Positions 18,817-27,972 of a stretch of DNA of 64,000 nucleotides are shown in pieces. Source of the stretch: NORP240 sp942492445 (GTDB lineage Bacteria > Pseudomonadota > Gammaproteobacteria > Pseudomonadales > Pseudohongiellaceae). Under the pieces are notes generated by a model that was not told the origin of the DNA, searched no databases, and saw nothing but the letters and a program-made list of their open reading frames with translations. The stretch spans positions 33,694 to 97,693 of the forward strand of contig CALOEW010000049.1 of assembly GCA_942492445.1 (NCBI GenBank). The letters run 5' to 3'. The first letter of the stretch is position 1. Every line of letters begins with the position of its first letter. Made by a program: the position numbers and the translations under genes.

Positions 18817-19018
18817 GGGCTTCTTATCGGCCCTCGCCGTGGTAACTGCAATCGGGCAGGAATCCGTAACGCCAGGACACGGGCTCGGACCGGGAAGCTG
18901 GACTTTTCACCAATCCAGAGATACCTTTTGCACCTCTCCTGTAGTTCCAGTCTTGTACCTACAGGGAAAATGGGCGTATGGCCAGCAAGAAACCACGTGA
19001 ACACAATAAGAAGAAAAT

Positions 19019-20044
19019 ATGATGGACGCATTGGCACAACTGATTGACGGCAGTTTTCTGCAGAACGGTGCGCTCTGGGCACTTAACACAATCCCCGGCT
19101 TCCCACCTATCATCCAGACTGTGCACATCCTGGGGATTGCCGTCGTCATGGCCACCGCAATACTGTTGAACCTGCGCATTCTGGGCCTGGCCATTCCTGC
19201 CATGAACATTGGCGAACTGCTGGAACGCGCCTTTCCCTGGCTTTGGATTGCACTGGTCAGCAATGTAATCTCCGGCGCCTTTTTTGTCTTCGGCCGGCCC
19301 AACCGGTATTTTGCCAACCCCGTTTTCAGCAGCAAGCTCGCTTTTCTGTCTGGCGCCGTTGCACTGGCGGTCCTCTTCTATGTCATGCAGAAGCGCAAGC
19401 CCGGTTACTGGGAAATACCACGGCACATCTGGGCGGCCCGAGGCCTGGCTGTGTTGTCGCTGGGCCTCTGGTTCATGGTGCTGATGGCCGGTCGTTGGAT
19501 TGCCTACCTGGAATATCTGCAATATCCGCTGTGGAGCATGGAGGCCTTCGATGCCGGCCCTCAAGCCACTGTGTGGCTTGCCATGGAAAACTGGCCGCTA
19601 TCCCAGGCCATCGCCGCCACCAACTGGTTCCCGCTGCTGGAGTCCATCCACGTCATTGCCATTACTCTGGTGCTGGGCAGCATTCTCTGGGTAGACCTGC
19701 GACTGCTGGGCTTCGCGGCCCGCCAATTGCCTCTCAACATCCTCAATCGACAACTGATTCCCTGGACCTGGGGCGCTTTCGTGGTCGCCGTTATCACCGG
19801 AGTGGGCATGTTTATAACCCGCGCCTCCGCGCACGTCGACAATCCGGCCTTCCGCTGGAAGTTCGTGCTGCTTGCCCTCGCGGGCATCAACATGGCTTAT
19901 TTCCATTACCGCGTCTACCGCCAGATCGACCACCGGGCAGCGCTCGCCGAGTTGCCTGCGCCGGCAAAAATAGCCGGTGGCCTGTCGCTGTTCTTCTGGT
20001 CCGGAGTGATGCTGGCCGGGCGCTGGATTGGTCACATAGTCTGA
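19019..20044 (+). CDS. DUF6644-like integral membrane protein
   Basis: 341 residues, about eight or nine membrane helices. Two halves share the same pattern. The first has IIQTVHILGIAVVMATAILL followed by NLRILGL; the second has LLESIHVIAITLVLGSILW followed by VDLRLLGF. This points to internal duplication. The paired (T/S)xH(I/V) histidines in helices could bind haem or metal. The function of this family is not established. The start could also be 19022. Confidence 0.65.
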   Translation: MMDALAQLIDGSFLQNGALWALNTIPGFPPIIQTVHILGIAVVMATAILLNLRILGLAIPAMNIGELLERAFPWLWIALVSNVISGAFFVFGRPNRYFANPVFSSKLAFLSGAVALAVLFYVMQKRKPGYWEIPRHIWAARGLAVLSLGLWFMVLMAGRWIAYLEYLQYPLWSMEAFDAGPQATVWLAMENWPLSQAIAATNWFPLLESIHVIAITLVLGSILWVDLRLLGFAARQLPLNILNRQLIPWTWGAFVVAVITGVGMFITRASAHVDNPAFRWKFVLLALAGINMAYFHYRVYRQIDHRAALAELPAPAKIAGGLSLFFWSGVMLAGRWIGHIV

Positions 20045-20303
20045 GGAACCTGTTCAGGAATGTTCAGCGCCTTTGACACGGCGATATTCCTTCCGAACCA
20101 GCGACTCCTTAGTGAACTGTCCTTTACGCTGAGAAAAGTTCTTCCTGCTTTACTTTTTCCACTTCTTTCAGGGGCACTTGGCCCCTTACCGTGGGATTCC
20201 CCGGGCCGTATATTAGCCAATCGGCACATACAGGGCTCCCGTCCATCACAACACCACTACGTCCAGCTTGCGGGTCTTGTATGGCAGTTCTCGCGACCTG
20301 ATC

Positions 20304-21440
20304 CTATTGCCTGATAACCAGTTTCTGCACTCGCCAGGTGGTCAGCTCGCCAACCCAGATCTCGTTCTCCGACGGGCACGCTATGGCGTGTATCCAGCCG
20401 AACTCACCCAGATTTCGCCCGGCGTTTCCATAAACCCCCAGCACGTCTCCCTGCAGGCTCACTTTGTAGATGCGCCCCGGGTAAAGGTCTCCCACAAACA
20501 ACACCGGATCCGGCCCCGGTGTCATACAGATAGCATCCGGCGCGCCAGGCGCCAATGTGCCCCGGGTAAGCTGGGGGCCGCCGGGCCCGTATGGCGGGTG
20601 AGCCTGGCTGTGGTCCACCGGCACATCAACGGTGAACTCACGAATATAGTTCCCCTCCTGGTCAAAAACCTGGATACGGCGATTGCCACGGTCAGCGACG
20701 TAAATTTCATCCTCGGGGGAGACCGCAATACCGTGGGGAGTGTCAAATTGCCCCGGCCCATCGCCCAGCGAGCCCCAGCTGGCTATCCACTCGCCCCGGG
20801 CATTCACCTTGCCCACCCGGGAATTGATGTAACCGTCACTGAAATACGTATTTCCTTCCGAATCCCACGCCACATCAGTGGGCTGATTGAATTCGTTATC
20901 CCGATGCACCGGTGGCGGTGATCGCGGATTCAGTCCATTGGGAACTTCCATGTCGACCCCCATGGCTTCCATCATCCGCGCCATGACAGTGACGTAATCG
21001 GGCGGGACCGCCAGGTGGGAAGCCTCTGCCTTGCGCCCGAAAACCCAGTCAACGCGCCCCTGTGGATTAAAACGCAGAATCATGTTGGAACCCTTGTCCA
21101 CCACCCAGATGTTGTCCTGGGGGTCGATCCTTACCATATGGGCGTAGGACCAGGCATGCAGGTTTCTGCCGATCTCCCGTATGAAGTTGCCGTTGGCGTC
21201 GAACTCCAGCAACTGTGCCGCGGCCGCCATGTAGGCCGGCCCCACCGAATTGCCCCGGGAGAATACAAACACGTGACCGGCTGAATTGACGGCCACTCCT
21301 GCAACTTCACCTAGGTGAATATCATCGGGAAGGCGCAGGGGATCCGGCACCGATTCAAAAGGTAGTACCGGCACGTTCTGGGCAAACACGGCTATATCCG
21401 CGTTTATGAGTAAAACAAGAAAAAGAAAAATCTGCTTCAT
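20304..21440 (-). CDS. Secreted NHL-repeat beta-propeller, peptidyl-hydroxyglycine lyase-like
   Basis: 378 residues with a signal peptide (QIFLFLVLLINADIAVFAQ). NHL blades are clear: GEVAGVAVNSAGHVFVFSRG, DPQDNIWVVDKGSNMILRF, PTDVAWDSEGNTYFSDGY, PHGIAVSPEDEIYVADRGNR and a last blade IHAIACPSENEIWVGEL. This is the six-bladed fold of the peptidyl-alpha-hydroxyglycine amidating lyase group; bacterial members have no assigned substrate. The ATG at 21440 is preferred because AGGGG sits eight bases before it; the open frame extends much further without homology. Confidence 0.8.
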   Translation of the reverse strand: MKQIFLFLVLLINADIAVFAQNVPVLPFESVPDPLRLPDDIHLGEVAGVAVNSAGHVFVFSRGNSVGPAYMAAAAQLLEFDANGNFIREIGRNLHAWSYAHMVRIDPQDNIWVVDKGSNMILRFNPQGRVDWVFGRKAEASHLAVPPDYVTVMARMMEAMGVDMEVPNGLNPRSPPPVHRDNEFNQPTDVAWDSEGNTYFSDGYINSRVGKVNARGEWIASWGSLGDGPGQFDTPHGIAVSPEDEIYVADRGNRRIQVFDQEGNYIREFTVDVPVDHSQAHPPYGPGGPQLTRGTLAPGAPDAICMTPGPDPVLFVGDLYPGRIYKVSLQGDVLGVYGNAGRNLGEFGWIHAIACPSENEIWVGELTTWRVQKLVIRQ

Positions 21441-21475
21441 GGACATTACCCCTGGGCTTGATCGATGGTAACCAG

Positions 21476-21776
21476 GAAACCTCTGACTAATTCTGCTCCC
21501 GGGGCTCCCTTCTGTTAACTCCGACCAGCTTGTTGTTCTGGTCAATGTGTATTTCGAACTCGCCATAAACTCCCTCGGACGTAAGGAATTTCCTGACTGC
21601 GCCCGCTGGAAACCTGATGCTTCGCCCATCGTGACTTCGCGCCTGAACGAACTGAACGTGACCTTGATAATAAGCCAGGTATTTGTCAGCCGGTAATCTC
21701 AGGCTGACATAAATAGTGCTGAATTTAACCACAGGGGCGGCGGGCTTGTCTGAAGGCCGGAGCGTTGCGGGACTCC
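21476..21776. repeat. Repeat pieces on both sides of the DUF2835 gene
   Basis: 21476-21512 (GGAAACCTCTGACTAATTC then CCGGGGCTCCC) is a diverged family arm. 21735-21776, read on the reverse strand, gives GTCCCGCAACGCTCCGGCC, nearly the same as the inner part of the 29319 element (GTCCCACAACGCTCTGGCC), with the outer arm deleted. The small DUF2835 gene lies between the two pieces. Confidence 0.55.
21487..21732 (-). CDS. DUF2835 family small protein
   Basis: 81 residues from a GTG at 21732. The reading YVSLRLPADKYLAYYQGHVQ, then VQARSHDGRSIRFPAGAVRK and FLTSEGVYGEFEIHIDQNNK matches DUF2835, a short cytoplasmic family of unknown function in gammaproteobacteria. The last residues (REPREQN) are encoded by an inserted repeat, and sequence just upstream of the start is repeat-like as well, so the original ends may have been altered. 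No good ribosome site was seen. Confidence 0.6.
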   Translation of the reverse strand: MVKFSTIYVSLRLPADKYLAYYQGHVQFVQARSHDGRSIRFPAGAVRKFLTSEGVYGEFEIHIDQNNKLVGVNRREPREQN

Positions 21777-23957
21777 CTAGTCTTTCAGCCGAAACACATA
21801 CAACGCATTGCCAGAGCGAGGATAATGAATCTCGGGCGCAAGTGACGCCGGCCCCAGTCGCGGGCTGCCGCCGCCGAGCCCTGTCGGCACGGCTACATAC
21901 TGTTTTCCGTCTACCTGAAACGAGACCGGAAAGCCCTGCACCGACGTGCCGAGCCTGGTCTGCCATAGCTGTTCACCGGTTTTCACGTCGACGGCGCGAA
22001 AGCGGCGATCGAGATCGCCGACGAAGGCGATGCCACCTGCCGTTGAAAGTACGCCGGTCAGAAACGATGCCCGTTGTTCGAAGCTCCAGACTTCTTCCAT
22101 TGTCTCCACGTCATAGGCGGCGAGTTTACCCAGGTTGCCATTGGTTCCCGGCATCTCCAGAAAGGGTCGCGAGCGAATACCGACTCCGCCCGACCCTTCT
22201 ACCAGGGCGATTTCTGCACCAGTCATCTGCATGCAGGTCTGGGCCAGGGGGATAATCAGGATTTCTTCACCCGGGTGATAACTCATGGGATGCCAGTTTT
22301 TGCCGCCGGCGGTGCTGGGGCAGGCTGATATGGCTTCGTTGATTCCGGCGTTCTGAATATCAGCGCGATAAGTGACGGCACCGGTATCCGGATCGATGTA
22401 ATCGAACACGTCCTGATAGACTGTTTCCTTAAAGTCGAGAAACTCGCCGGTTGCGCGGTCGAGCTTCCACAAGATACCGTGTTTGCCGATGCTGAACACC
22501 ACGGAGCGCCCGTCCACATCCACAAGAACCCTCTCGTACACCTCATCGAGATCGAGAGTTTCGCCGGGGACATGCTGAAAGTACCACTCAAGCGAGCCGT
22601 CGGCAGGGCGAAGCGCGAGAGTCGAATTGGTGTAGAGTGCTGCATCGTGTACTGTCATGCCGCGACTCGCTGCTACCCACGGTTTCGGCTGTGCCACGCC
22701 GTAGTAGACAAGATCCAGGTCCGGGTCGTAGCTGCCGGTAATCCAGGTATCACCGCCGCCGCGGATCTCGTCGGGCAGGTTGGCCCAGGTATCGCCGCCC
22801 GGTTCGTCAGACTGGGCAACCGTGTTGAATGTCCAGAGTGACCGGCCTGTGCCTGCATCAATACCACTGATGTAACAACCGGCCGGGCTGAAGCGCTCAC
22901 AACCGTTGAGCCCTTGTACGATCGTGCCGTGAACCACCAGCGGACCGCTGGTGCTCTGGTGGCCCTGGGTGATGTCGCCAAAGCGCGTGGTCCACTGCAG
23001 TTCGCCGGTGGCAGCATCGAGCGCGACCATGCGAGCATCGGAAGTCGCCAGAAAGAGCTTATCGTCATAGATGGCAAGATTGCGACTCATGCCGGAATAG
23101 CCCTGGGATTCAATGCCAAACTCATGCTCCCAGATAAGATCGCCGGTGCGAGCATCCAGCGCCTGCACTATGTTGCCGTAATTGGTCAGGTAGATGACAC
23201 CGTTATGCACCAGCGGTGACGGCGCATTCCATCCGCCTTCAGTCATGGACCAGGTCCAGGCAAGCTCGAGATCCTGTACGTTGCCCCGGTTAATTTGATC
23301 AAGCGGACTGTAGCTCCAGGCCTGATAGTTGCCCCGGATCATCAGCCAGTCTTCCGGCGCAGGGGATCGGAGCATTGCATCGGTGACCGGAGTGAAATCC
23401 GGTACCGTGCCGGAAACCCTGAGTCCGGCCGGCGCGTTCTGTGATTGTGCCTGTGGTGGTCGAAGCTGTGCACTTTCCTGACGGGTGCTCGCCGGGCTGG
23501 AGGCTGTCGCTCGCCGTGCTATCAATGTATCAATCGGAGTCGCCGCTGCAGCACTCAGTTCACTGCCGCCGGCACTGGCACCATTGGCCTGGAGCAGGTA
23601 TGCCACGATGTCGATATAGGCCTGATCACTGAGTCTTCCCGGTTGGTCAATGGGCATAGACGCCTTGATGCGGTCGAACAGCTCGGCCGGACTCAGCTCA
23701 GCCCAATTGTTGAGGAAATTCGGCCCTGCCAGCTGTGGCGCCTCGAAACTGCCCTGAAAATCGGAGCGGTGACAGCTCGCGCATTCACGCTCGTAAACTT
23801 CGCCGCCGCGAGATGCCTGGTCTGCCGTGAATCCGTCAGACCGGTTTGGTTCCTGGGCTGTCAGGGTTGTCATCATCACACTTGTCAGCAGAGTGGTGAA
23901 GGCAGTGAAGGCCTTCCCTGTTATTTGGCGGCGTGGTGCGCTTTTGCTCTTATTCAT
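21777..23957 (-). CDS. Cytochrome c / PQQ-dependent quinoprotein dehydrogenase-like protein
   Basis: Periplasmic redox protein of 726 residues. A signal peptide is followed by a cytochrome c domain with haem motif CASCH near residue 54 and a distal methionine in SMPIDQPGRLSD. Then comes an eight-bladed PQQ propeller: LDARTGDLIWEHEFG, LDAATGELQWTTRFGD, TWITGSYDPDLDLVYYG, KLDRATGEFLD and VDVKTGEQLWQTRLG. The haem domain precedes the propeller, unlike classic type II alcohol dehydrogenases where it follows. The substrate is probably an alcohol or sugar but cannot be named. The start at 23957 avoids a 20-residue stretch that would put residues before the signal peptide. Confidence 0.85.
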   Translation of the reverse strand: MNKSKSAPRRQITGKAFTAFTTLLTSVMMTTLTAQEPNRSDGFTADQASRGGEVYERECASCHRSDFQGSFEAPQLAGPNFLNNWAELSPAELFDRIKASMPIDQPGRLSDQAYIDIVAYLLQANGASAGGSELSAAAATPIDTLIARRATASSPASTRQESAQLRPPQAQSQNAPAGLRVSGTVPDFTPVTDAMLRSPAPEDWLMIRGNYQAWSYSPLDQINRGNVQDLELAWTWSMTEGGWNAPSPLVHNGVIYLTNYGNIVQALDARTGDLIWEHEFGIESQGYSGMSRNLAIYDDKLFLATSDARMVALDAATGELQWTTRFGDITQGHQSTSGPLVVHGTIVQGLNGCERFSPAGCYISGIDAGTGRSLWTFNTVAQSDEPGGDTWANLPDEIRGGGDTWITGSYDPDLDLVYYGVAQPKPWVAASRGMTVHDAALYTNSTLALRPADGSLEWYFQHVPGETLDLDEVYERVLVDVDGRSVVFSIGKHGILWKLDRATGEFLDFKETVYQDVFDYIDPDTGAVTYRADIQNAGINEAISACPSTAGGKNWHPMSYHPGEEILIIPLAQTCMQMTGAEIALVEGSGGVGIRSRPFLEMPGTNGNLGKLAAYDVETMEEVWSFEQRASFLTGVLSTAGGIAFVGDLDRRFRAVDVKTGEQLWQTRLGTSVQGFPVSFQVDGKQYVAVPTGLGGGSPRLGPASLAPEIHYPRSGNALYVFRLKD

Positions 23958-24193
23958 CTGCGGGCTCACTGGAGTAGGGATTTGAGTAAAAGTACAGCAG
24001 TTTTTTGAAATAGTCACTAGTGTCCGGCCAAGAATCGAACAGATTCAGCTGGTTAGGAAACATGCCGCCTTCCGCTGAATTGATGTTGTTTGGAAAGTCT
24101 GAACTGGCAGAGTCTGCCTGATTCTTTTGAAAGGCAATTCAGCCTGACCACAGATCAATTCATGGGATCGATCCACCGGATGCGAGTAAACCT

Positions 24194-24370
24194 GTGAGCA
24201 ATGTCAGCGCCGGTGCGGATTCTTGTACAGCAGCCCCGGCGATCATCCAGCAGGTTCTGGACCAATTGAAGAAGCAGGAATGCATCAATGCCCAGGCGCA
24301 GCCTCCGGCAGAACGGGCGCAGCCACAGAACGGGTTGTTTGATGAAACAGGCAGTTTGCTGACGCATTGA
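24194..24370 (+). pseudogene. C-terminal fragment of an IS91-type transposase
   Basis: The frame reads PAIIQQVLDQLKKQECINAQ then AQPPAERAQPQNGLFDE. It lines up with the end of the larger transposase at 34873-35844 (PAVIRQILAHLAKKGSIDSQ; AQRPPERAPPQLGLFND). Only the last 45 or so codons remain. It marks the left side of the GNAT/PIG-L/glycosyltransferase cassette. Confidence 0.8.
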
Positions 24371-24402
24371 GGAGCGAAGGCAGTTCATTTTCTGGTGAAT
24401 CC

Positions 24403-24484
24403 GGCTGCTGAACGGGTTTCAGAGGGCTCACCCCCACGAAACTGGACAGTTTCCCGTTTCGGATATACCTTTTGTTCTTCTATA
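24403..24484 (+). repeat. 82-base repeat, copy 1
   Basis: It is shared with 29726-29810: both have CGAAACTGGACA, then TTCGGATATACC and TTTGT.CTTCT in the same order and orientation. It may be the end of an old insertion sequence. It lies between the IS91 fragment and the GNAT gene. Confidence 0.55.
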
Positions 24485-24634
24485 GGCCCCTTGTAGGGAG
24501 CTTGAGGAAATCGACTGGGGACGGGGAACCTTGCGGGATCGAGCCCCTTATGGGGCTGCCCCATGGGGAATTCATGCGCTTCCAGCGCGGCGGGGGATAG
24601 CTGGTCCACTCCGGCATCACAATAATGGCAGCCT

Positions 24635-25570
24635 ATGGAAATTGACCGCGTCGAGCTCGCAACTGTTGAAGACCTGCCCGCACTCAAGGCACTGAGGCAG
24701 GCCTGCATGCCCCACGTCCGGACCAGCGAGGCGTGGCTGCGATGGCAGTTTTTCGACCATCCCGCGGGTGAGGCCCGCGTCTACGTCATTCGAGACGGGG
24801 AGCGGATCGTATCCATGTACGCCGCGGTGCGGCAACGGGTTCTCGTGGCTGGTCGGGTGAGGGACGCCCGCTTGATTCAGGACGTCATGACGCTCCCCGA
24901 TTACCGGGGCCGCGGCTGTCTGCACCTGCAGGCACAACGTTGCTGGGACGACATGACGGAATCGAAGGAGATCGGTTACACATTTCCCAACGCACAATCC
25001 GAACGCAGCTTCAGGCGCACGGGTTGGCTGGAGTACGGTCGCGTGCCGTTGCGCACCAAGGATCTGACAACGCGAAGCGATGGCCCGGTGCCGGGCGGTT
25101 TTACAGAGGTGGAGCGTTTCCAGGGCGGGGTTACGGACATCTGGTCCAGTAGCGGCATGCGGCTCGGCGTTCACCGCGATGCCGCTTACCTTAACTGGAG
25201 ATACCACAAGCCCGATTGCGAGTACTTCCGGTTTCTGGCTGGCGGAGGCCGCGGCTTTCTCGTGCTCAAGCTCTACTCGGACGAAGACAGGCGGGTGGTT
25301 CACATCTGCGAGCTGGTAACGGACCATCGATATAGCCGGCAGGTCGAGAATATGCTCCAATTCGCCGAGGCCTTCGCCCAAGCCCGAAATGCCGATTCAC
25401 TGACCTGTTGGCTGACGCCCGGACACCGGTATGAGGTCTATTACGATGCCGTCGGCTTGCGCGAAAAACCTCTCGATCGCTACGTATTCGTGAAGACGGA
25501 TCCGGCATCCGACGCCCTGGTTACCGGCGGCGTATGGCATTTCAGTCAAGGCGACAGCGACGTTTACTGA
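24635..25570 (+). CDS. GNAT-family N-acetyltransferase
   Basis: 311 residues. The acetyl-CoA fold is seen in VELATVEDLPALKALRQACM, RLIQDVMTLPDYRGRGCLHL (motif A, RGRG) and YTFPNAQSERSFRRTGW. A second GNAT-like half follows (LGVHRDAAYLNWRYHKPDCE). Large two-part GNAT proteins of this type occur in surface-polysaccharide clusters. It is followed 17 bases later by a PIG-L deacetylase and then a WecA-like transferase, which suggests deacetylation and re-acylation of an amino sugar. This cassette is visibly more GC-rich than the neighbouring accessory DNA. Confidence 0.8.
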   Translation: MEIDRVELATVEDLPALKALRQACMPHVRTSEAWLRWQFFDHPAGEARVYVIRDGERIVSMYAAVRQRVLVAGRVRDARLIQDVMTLPDYRGRGCLHLQAQRCWDDMTESKEIGYTFPNAQSERSFRRTGWLEYGRVPLRTKDLTTRSDGPVPGGFTEVERFQGGVTDIWSSSGMRLGVHRDAAYLNWRYHKPDCEYFRFLAGGGRGFLVLKLYSDEDRRVVHICELVTDHRYSRQVENMLQFAEAFAQARNADSLTCWLTPGHRYEVYYDAVGLREKPLDRYVFVKTDPASDALVTGGVWHFSQGDSDVY

Positions 25571-25587
25571 CAGTTCCAGGAGCAGAA

Positions 25588-26286
25588 ATGGCAGACACCC
25601 TGAGGTTGCTGGTTATTGCGCCACATCCGGATGACGAAATCCTTGGAACGGGTGGCACTATCGCGCGCTTTGCCAGCAGCGGCGGCGACGTCACGGTAGG
25701 CACGATTGCGGCGCACATGCCCCCCCTGTACCCTAAAGAGGTCCATGAACAGACGGTGGAGGAGGCACGGAACGCGCATCGGCTGCTGGGGGTGAAGGAC
25801 TCCATTTTCCTGGACAACCCGGCCGTGTTGTTGGGAAAAATCGAGCTGCCGGAATTCAACGCCATGGTTCATGGGATCGTAAAGAAGGTACGGCCCGATA
25901 TCTTTCTCGTGCCTTTCTTCGACCGCCATGCGGACCACCGCATGGTGTTCGAGGCCTGCATGGTCTCCGCCAGACCTGTTGACGTCGGGCGCTCCATCAA
26001 GATCTGTGCCGCCTACGAATCCATATCCGAGACCCATTGGAACGCACCTCACATCGAGCCGAACTTCACACCGAACTGGTGTGTCGATATAACGGATCAT
26101 ATTGATACCAAGCTCGACGCCATGCGGTGCTTCGAAAGCCAACTCCATGATTTCCCGGCACCGAGGTCCCTTGAGGCGCTGCGGGCATTGGCGCTGTTCC
26201 GGGGCAGCCAGGCGGGCATGGGATATGCCGAGGCCTATCACATAGTGCGCATGTCCATGTCCCCCGAGTCGATCCTCAACGGCTGA
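25588..26286 (+). CDS. PIG-L family (LmbE-like) deacetylase
   Basis: Zinc-dependent N-deacetylase fold of 232 residues, acting on N-acetyl-sugars or related compounds. The metal and catalytic motif APHPDDEILGTGGTIARF is at residues 10-27, and the second His-Asp-His set is in PFFDRHADHRMVFEA. TVEEARNAHRLLGVKDSIFL is a typical inter-motif stretch. AGGAG lies 5-10 bases before the ATG at 25588. It sits between GNAT and glycosyltransferase genes with short spacers, so one operon is likely. Confidence 0.88.
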   Translation: MADTLRLLVIAPHPDDEILGTGGTIARFASSGGDVTVGTIAAHMPPLYPKEVHEQTVEEARNAHRLLGVKDSIFLDNPAVLLGKIELPEFNAMVHGIVKKVRPDIFLVPFFDRHADHRMVFEACMVSARPVDVGRSIKICAAYESISETHWNAPHIEPNFTPNWCVDITDHIDTKLDAMRCFESQLHDFPAPRSLEALRALALFRGSQAGMGYAEAYHIVRMSMSPESILNG

Positions 26287-26321
26287 GTGGGGCGACATTC
26301 GGGGGTAAAGGGGAAAAACTG

Positions 26322-27347
26322 ATGGCCGTGCTCCTCGGCATAAGCGCTTTCGTCATCTCGCTCCTGTTGGCACGACGCCTTCTGGACCCCGGCTCCGTAC
26401 TCCACCTGCTGGACCATCCCAACGAGCGCTCGTTGCACCAGGTGCCGATCCCACGCTCCGGCGGTCTGGCCATTCTGGCCGCGCTCTACCTGACCATCGC
26501 CATCCTCTGTTTCTCCAACGATGCCACTGTCTTGCTCCGGATTGCCGGCTCCGTGACTCTCGTGGCAGTCGTGTCCCTGTTCGACGACCATTCCCACGTG
26601 GCGCCGCCGATCAGGGCTGCTGTCCATGTCGCCGCCGCACTCGGATTGCTGATTGGCGGGCTGACGCCTGATGTCCTGACGTTGCCCGGCGTGAGCTGGG
26701 CCTGGCCCGAAATTATGGCGATCCCCATCGCCTCGGTTTTCGTTGTGTGGATGATCAATCTCTACAACTTCATGGACGGGATGGATGGTTTCGCAGGTGG
26801 CATGGCCGTCATCGGCTTCGGATTTTTTGCTTTGATGGGGTGGCAGGCCGGGAGCAGCCCCTTCACGACGCTCAGCCTTGGGGCCGCGGCTGCGGCCGGC
26901 GGCTTTCTCCTGTTCAATTTCCCCCCCGCGCGGATTTTCCTGGGGGACACCGGCTCGTCGGTACTCGGACTGCTGGCCTCGGCGCTCACGCTCTGGGCGG
27001 ATCGGGACGGGATATTTGCCTGGTGGATCGGGGTGCTCGTGTTTTCACCGTTCATCGTGGACGCGACGGTTACGCTGATACGACGCTTCCTGTTCGAGCG
27101 GGACCAGTGGCTGCAGGCGCACAAGACACACTTTTACCAACGCCTCGTCCAGCTCGGCTGGGGGCACCGGAAAACGGTGATTTCCGAATACCTGCTCATG
27201 TTGGCCTGTGCACTTTCGGGCGCCGTTGCCGTCCGCCTGGGTCCGGTCGGGCAATGGCTACTGATCTTCGCCTGGATCGTCGGCTACGCAGCGTTGATAG
27301 CTGCCGTAACGAGGCTCGAGCGCAAACAGGGCGCTGCCGCTGGCTGA
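26322..27347 (+). CDS. WecA/MraY-type undecaprenyl-phosphate sugar-1-phosphate transferase
   Basis: Integral membrane enzyme of 341 residues that would start a lipid-linked glycan. Motifs in order: HPNERSLHQVPIPRSGGLAI near residue 32, NLYNFMDGMDGFAGG (catalytic aspartates), FLGDTGSSVLGL and the cytoplasmic histidine loop AHKTHFYQRLVQLGWGHRK. It most resembles the WbpL/TagO branch. The stop codon lies inside the start of an IS91 transposase fragment, so the natural C-terminus may have been trimmed or extended. Confidence 0.88.
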   Translation: MAVLLGISAFVISLLLARRLLDPGSVLHLLDHPNERSLHQVPIPRSGGLAILAALYLTIAILCFSNDATVLLRIAGSVTLVAVVSLFDDHSHVAPPIRAAVHVAAALGLLIGGLTPDVLTLPGVSWAWPEIMAIPIASVFVVWMINLYNFMDGMDGFAGGMAVIGFGFFALMGWQAGSSPFTTLSLGAAAAAGGFLLFNFPPARIFLGDTGSSVLGLLASALTLWADRDGIFAWWIGVLVFSPFIVDATVTLIRRFLFERDQWLQAHKTHFYQRLVQLGWGHRKTVISEYLLMLACALSGAVAVRLGPVGQWLLIFAWIVGYAALIAAVTRLERKQGAAAG

Positions 27348-27436
27348 CCCCGGACAGCCTGGAGGAAACCCCGCTACAAGACATCCACGGCCACCCGGTC
27401 ACCTGCCTGGTGGCCATCGACCTGGTGAAGGTCTGA
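27341..27436 (+). pseudogene. Internal fragment of an IS91-type transposase
   Basis: The frame reads LTPDSLEETPLQDIHGHPVT, which matches the middle of the transposase at 34873 (YLTLDGLEEDPLQDIHSHSV). It begins within the last codons of the glycosyltransferase gene and ends after about 30 codons. With 24194-24370 it brackets the three-gene cassette in the same orientation. Confidence 0.8.
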
Positions 27437-27546
27437 CAGACCGACAAAATCATAGCCTGGTATTAAGGGAGATCAGTATGATCGCCTCACGAAAGAGGCA
27501 GATTTCACCACCGAATATCCATCTGGTTCCGAGTTTACCATTACGG

Positions 27547-27894
27547 TTATCCAAAAAAGCACGCGTATTTGCCCTCATCGACGATAGAAACAAATTCATC
27601 AATAGAATTGGCAACCGGATTTGGATCATACCTATGCCACTTAAGGTCTGCCCGTTTCCAGAATACCGTCCAATGCTTCCTGGACTTCACAAACGTTGCT
27701 TTTGCGAAGGACCTCTCCATGATCCTGTCGGGGTCGTCCCACACCGGTCGGATCTCGAAAATCTCTACGCTCTGGCCGTTAATACAGAATCCGAAATCCA
27801 GCTTATCCCGAAGGTGAACAGGTGGACGCCGCTTGTCCATAAACTTCTGCAGCACTCGTTCACAACGCTTGGTTTCAAATTCACTCAATGCCAT
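27547..27894 (-). CDS. DUF3024 family protein
   Basis: 115 residues, small cytoplasmic protein of unknown function. Family wording is clear: LSEFETKRCERVLQKFMDKR, VEIFEIRPVWDDPDRIM, FVKSRKHWTVFWKRADLKWH and RYDPNP. The length is normal. Confidence 0.8.
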   Translation of the reverse strand: MALSEFETKRCERVLQKFMDKRRPPVHLRDKLDFGFCINGQSVEIFEIRPVWDDPDRIMERSFAKATFVKSRKHWTVFWKRADLKWHRYDPNPVANSIDEFVSIVDEGKYACFFG

Positions 27895-27972
27895 ATTTGT
27901 AAAAGGTCCAGCGCATTGTGCAAGTAACTCTCTGAATAATGGGCTGGTCGTGGTCCTTGATTGATCTGACTG

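Noticed and set aside
20304..21629. Upstream extension of the NHL protein to 441 residues
   Set aside because: The extra 63 residues precede a good signal peptide and run through a ribosome site and a repeat arm.
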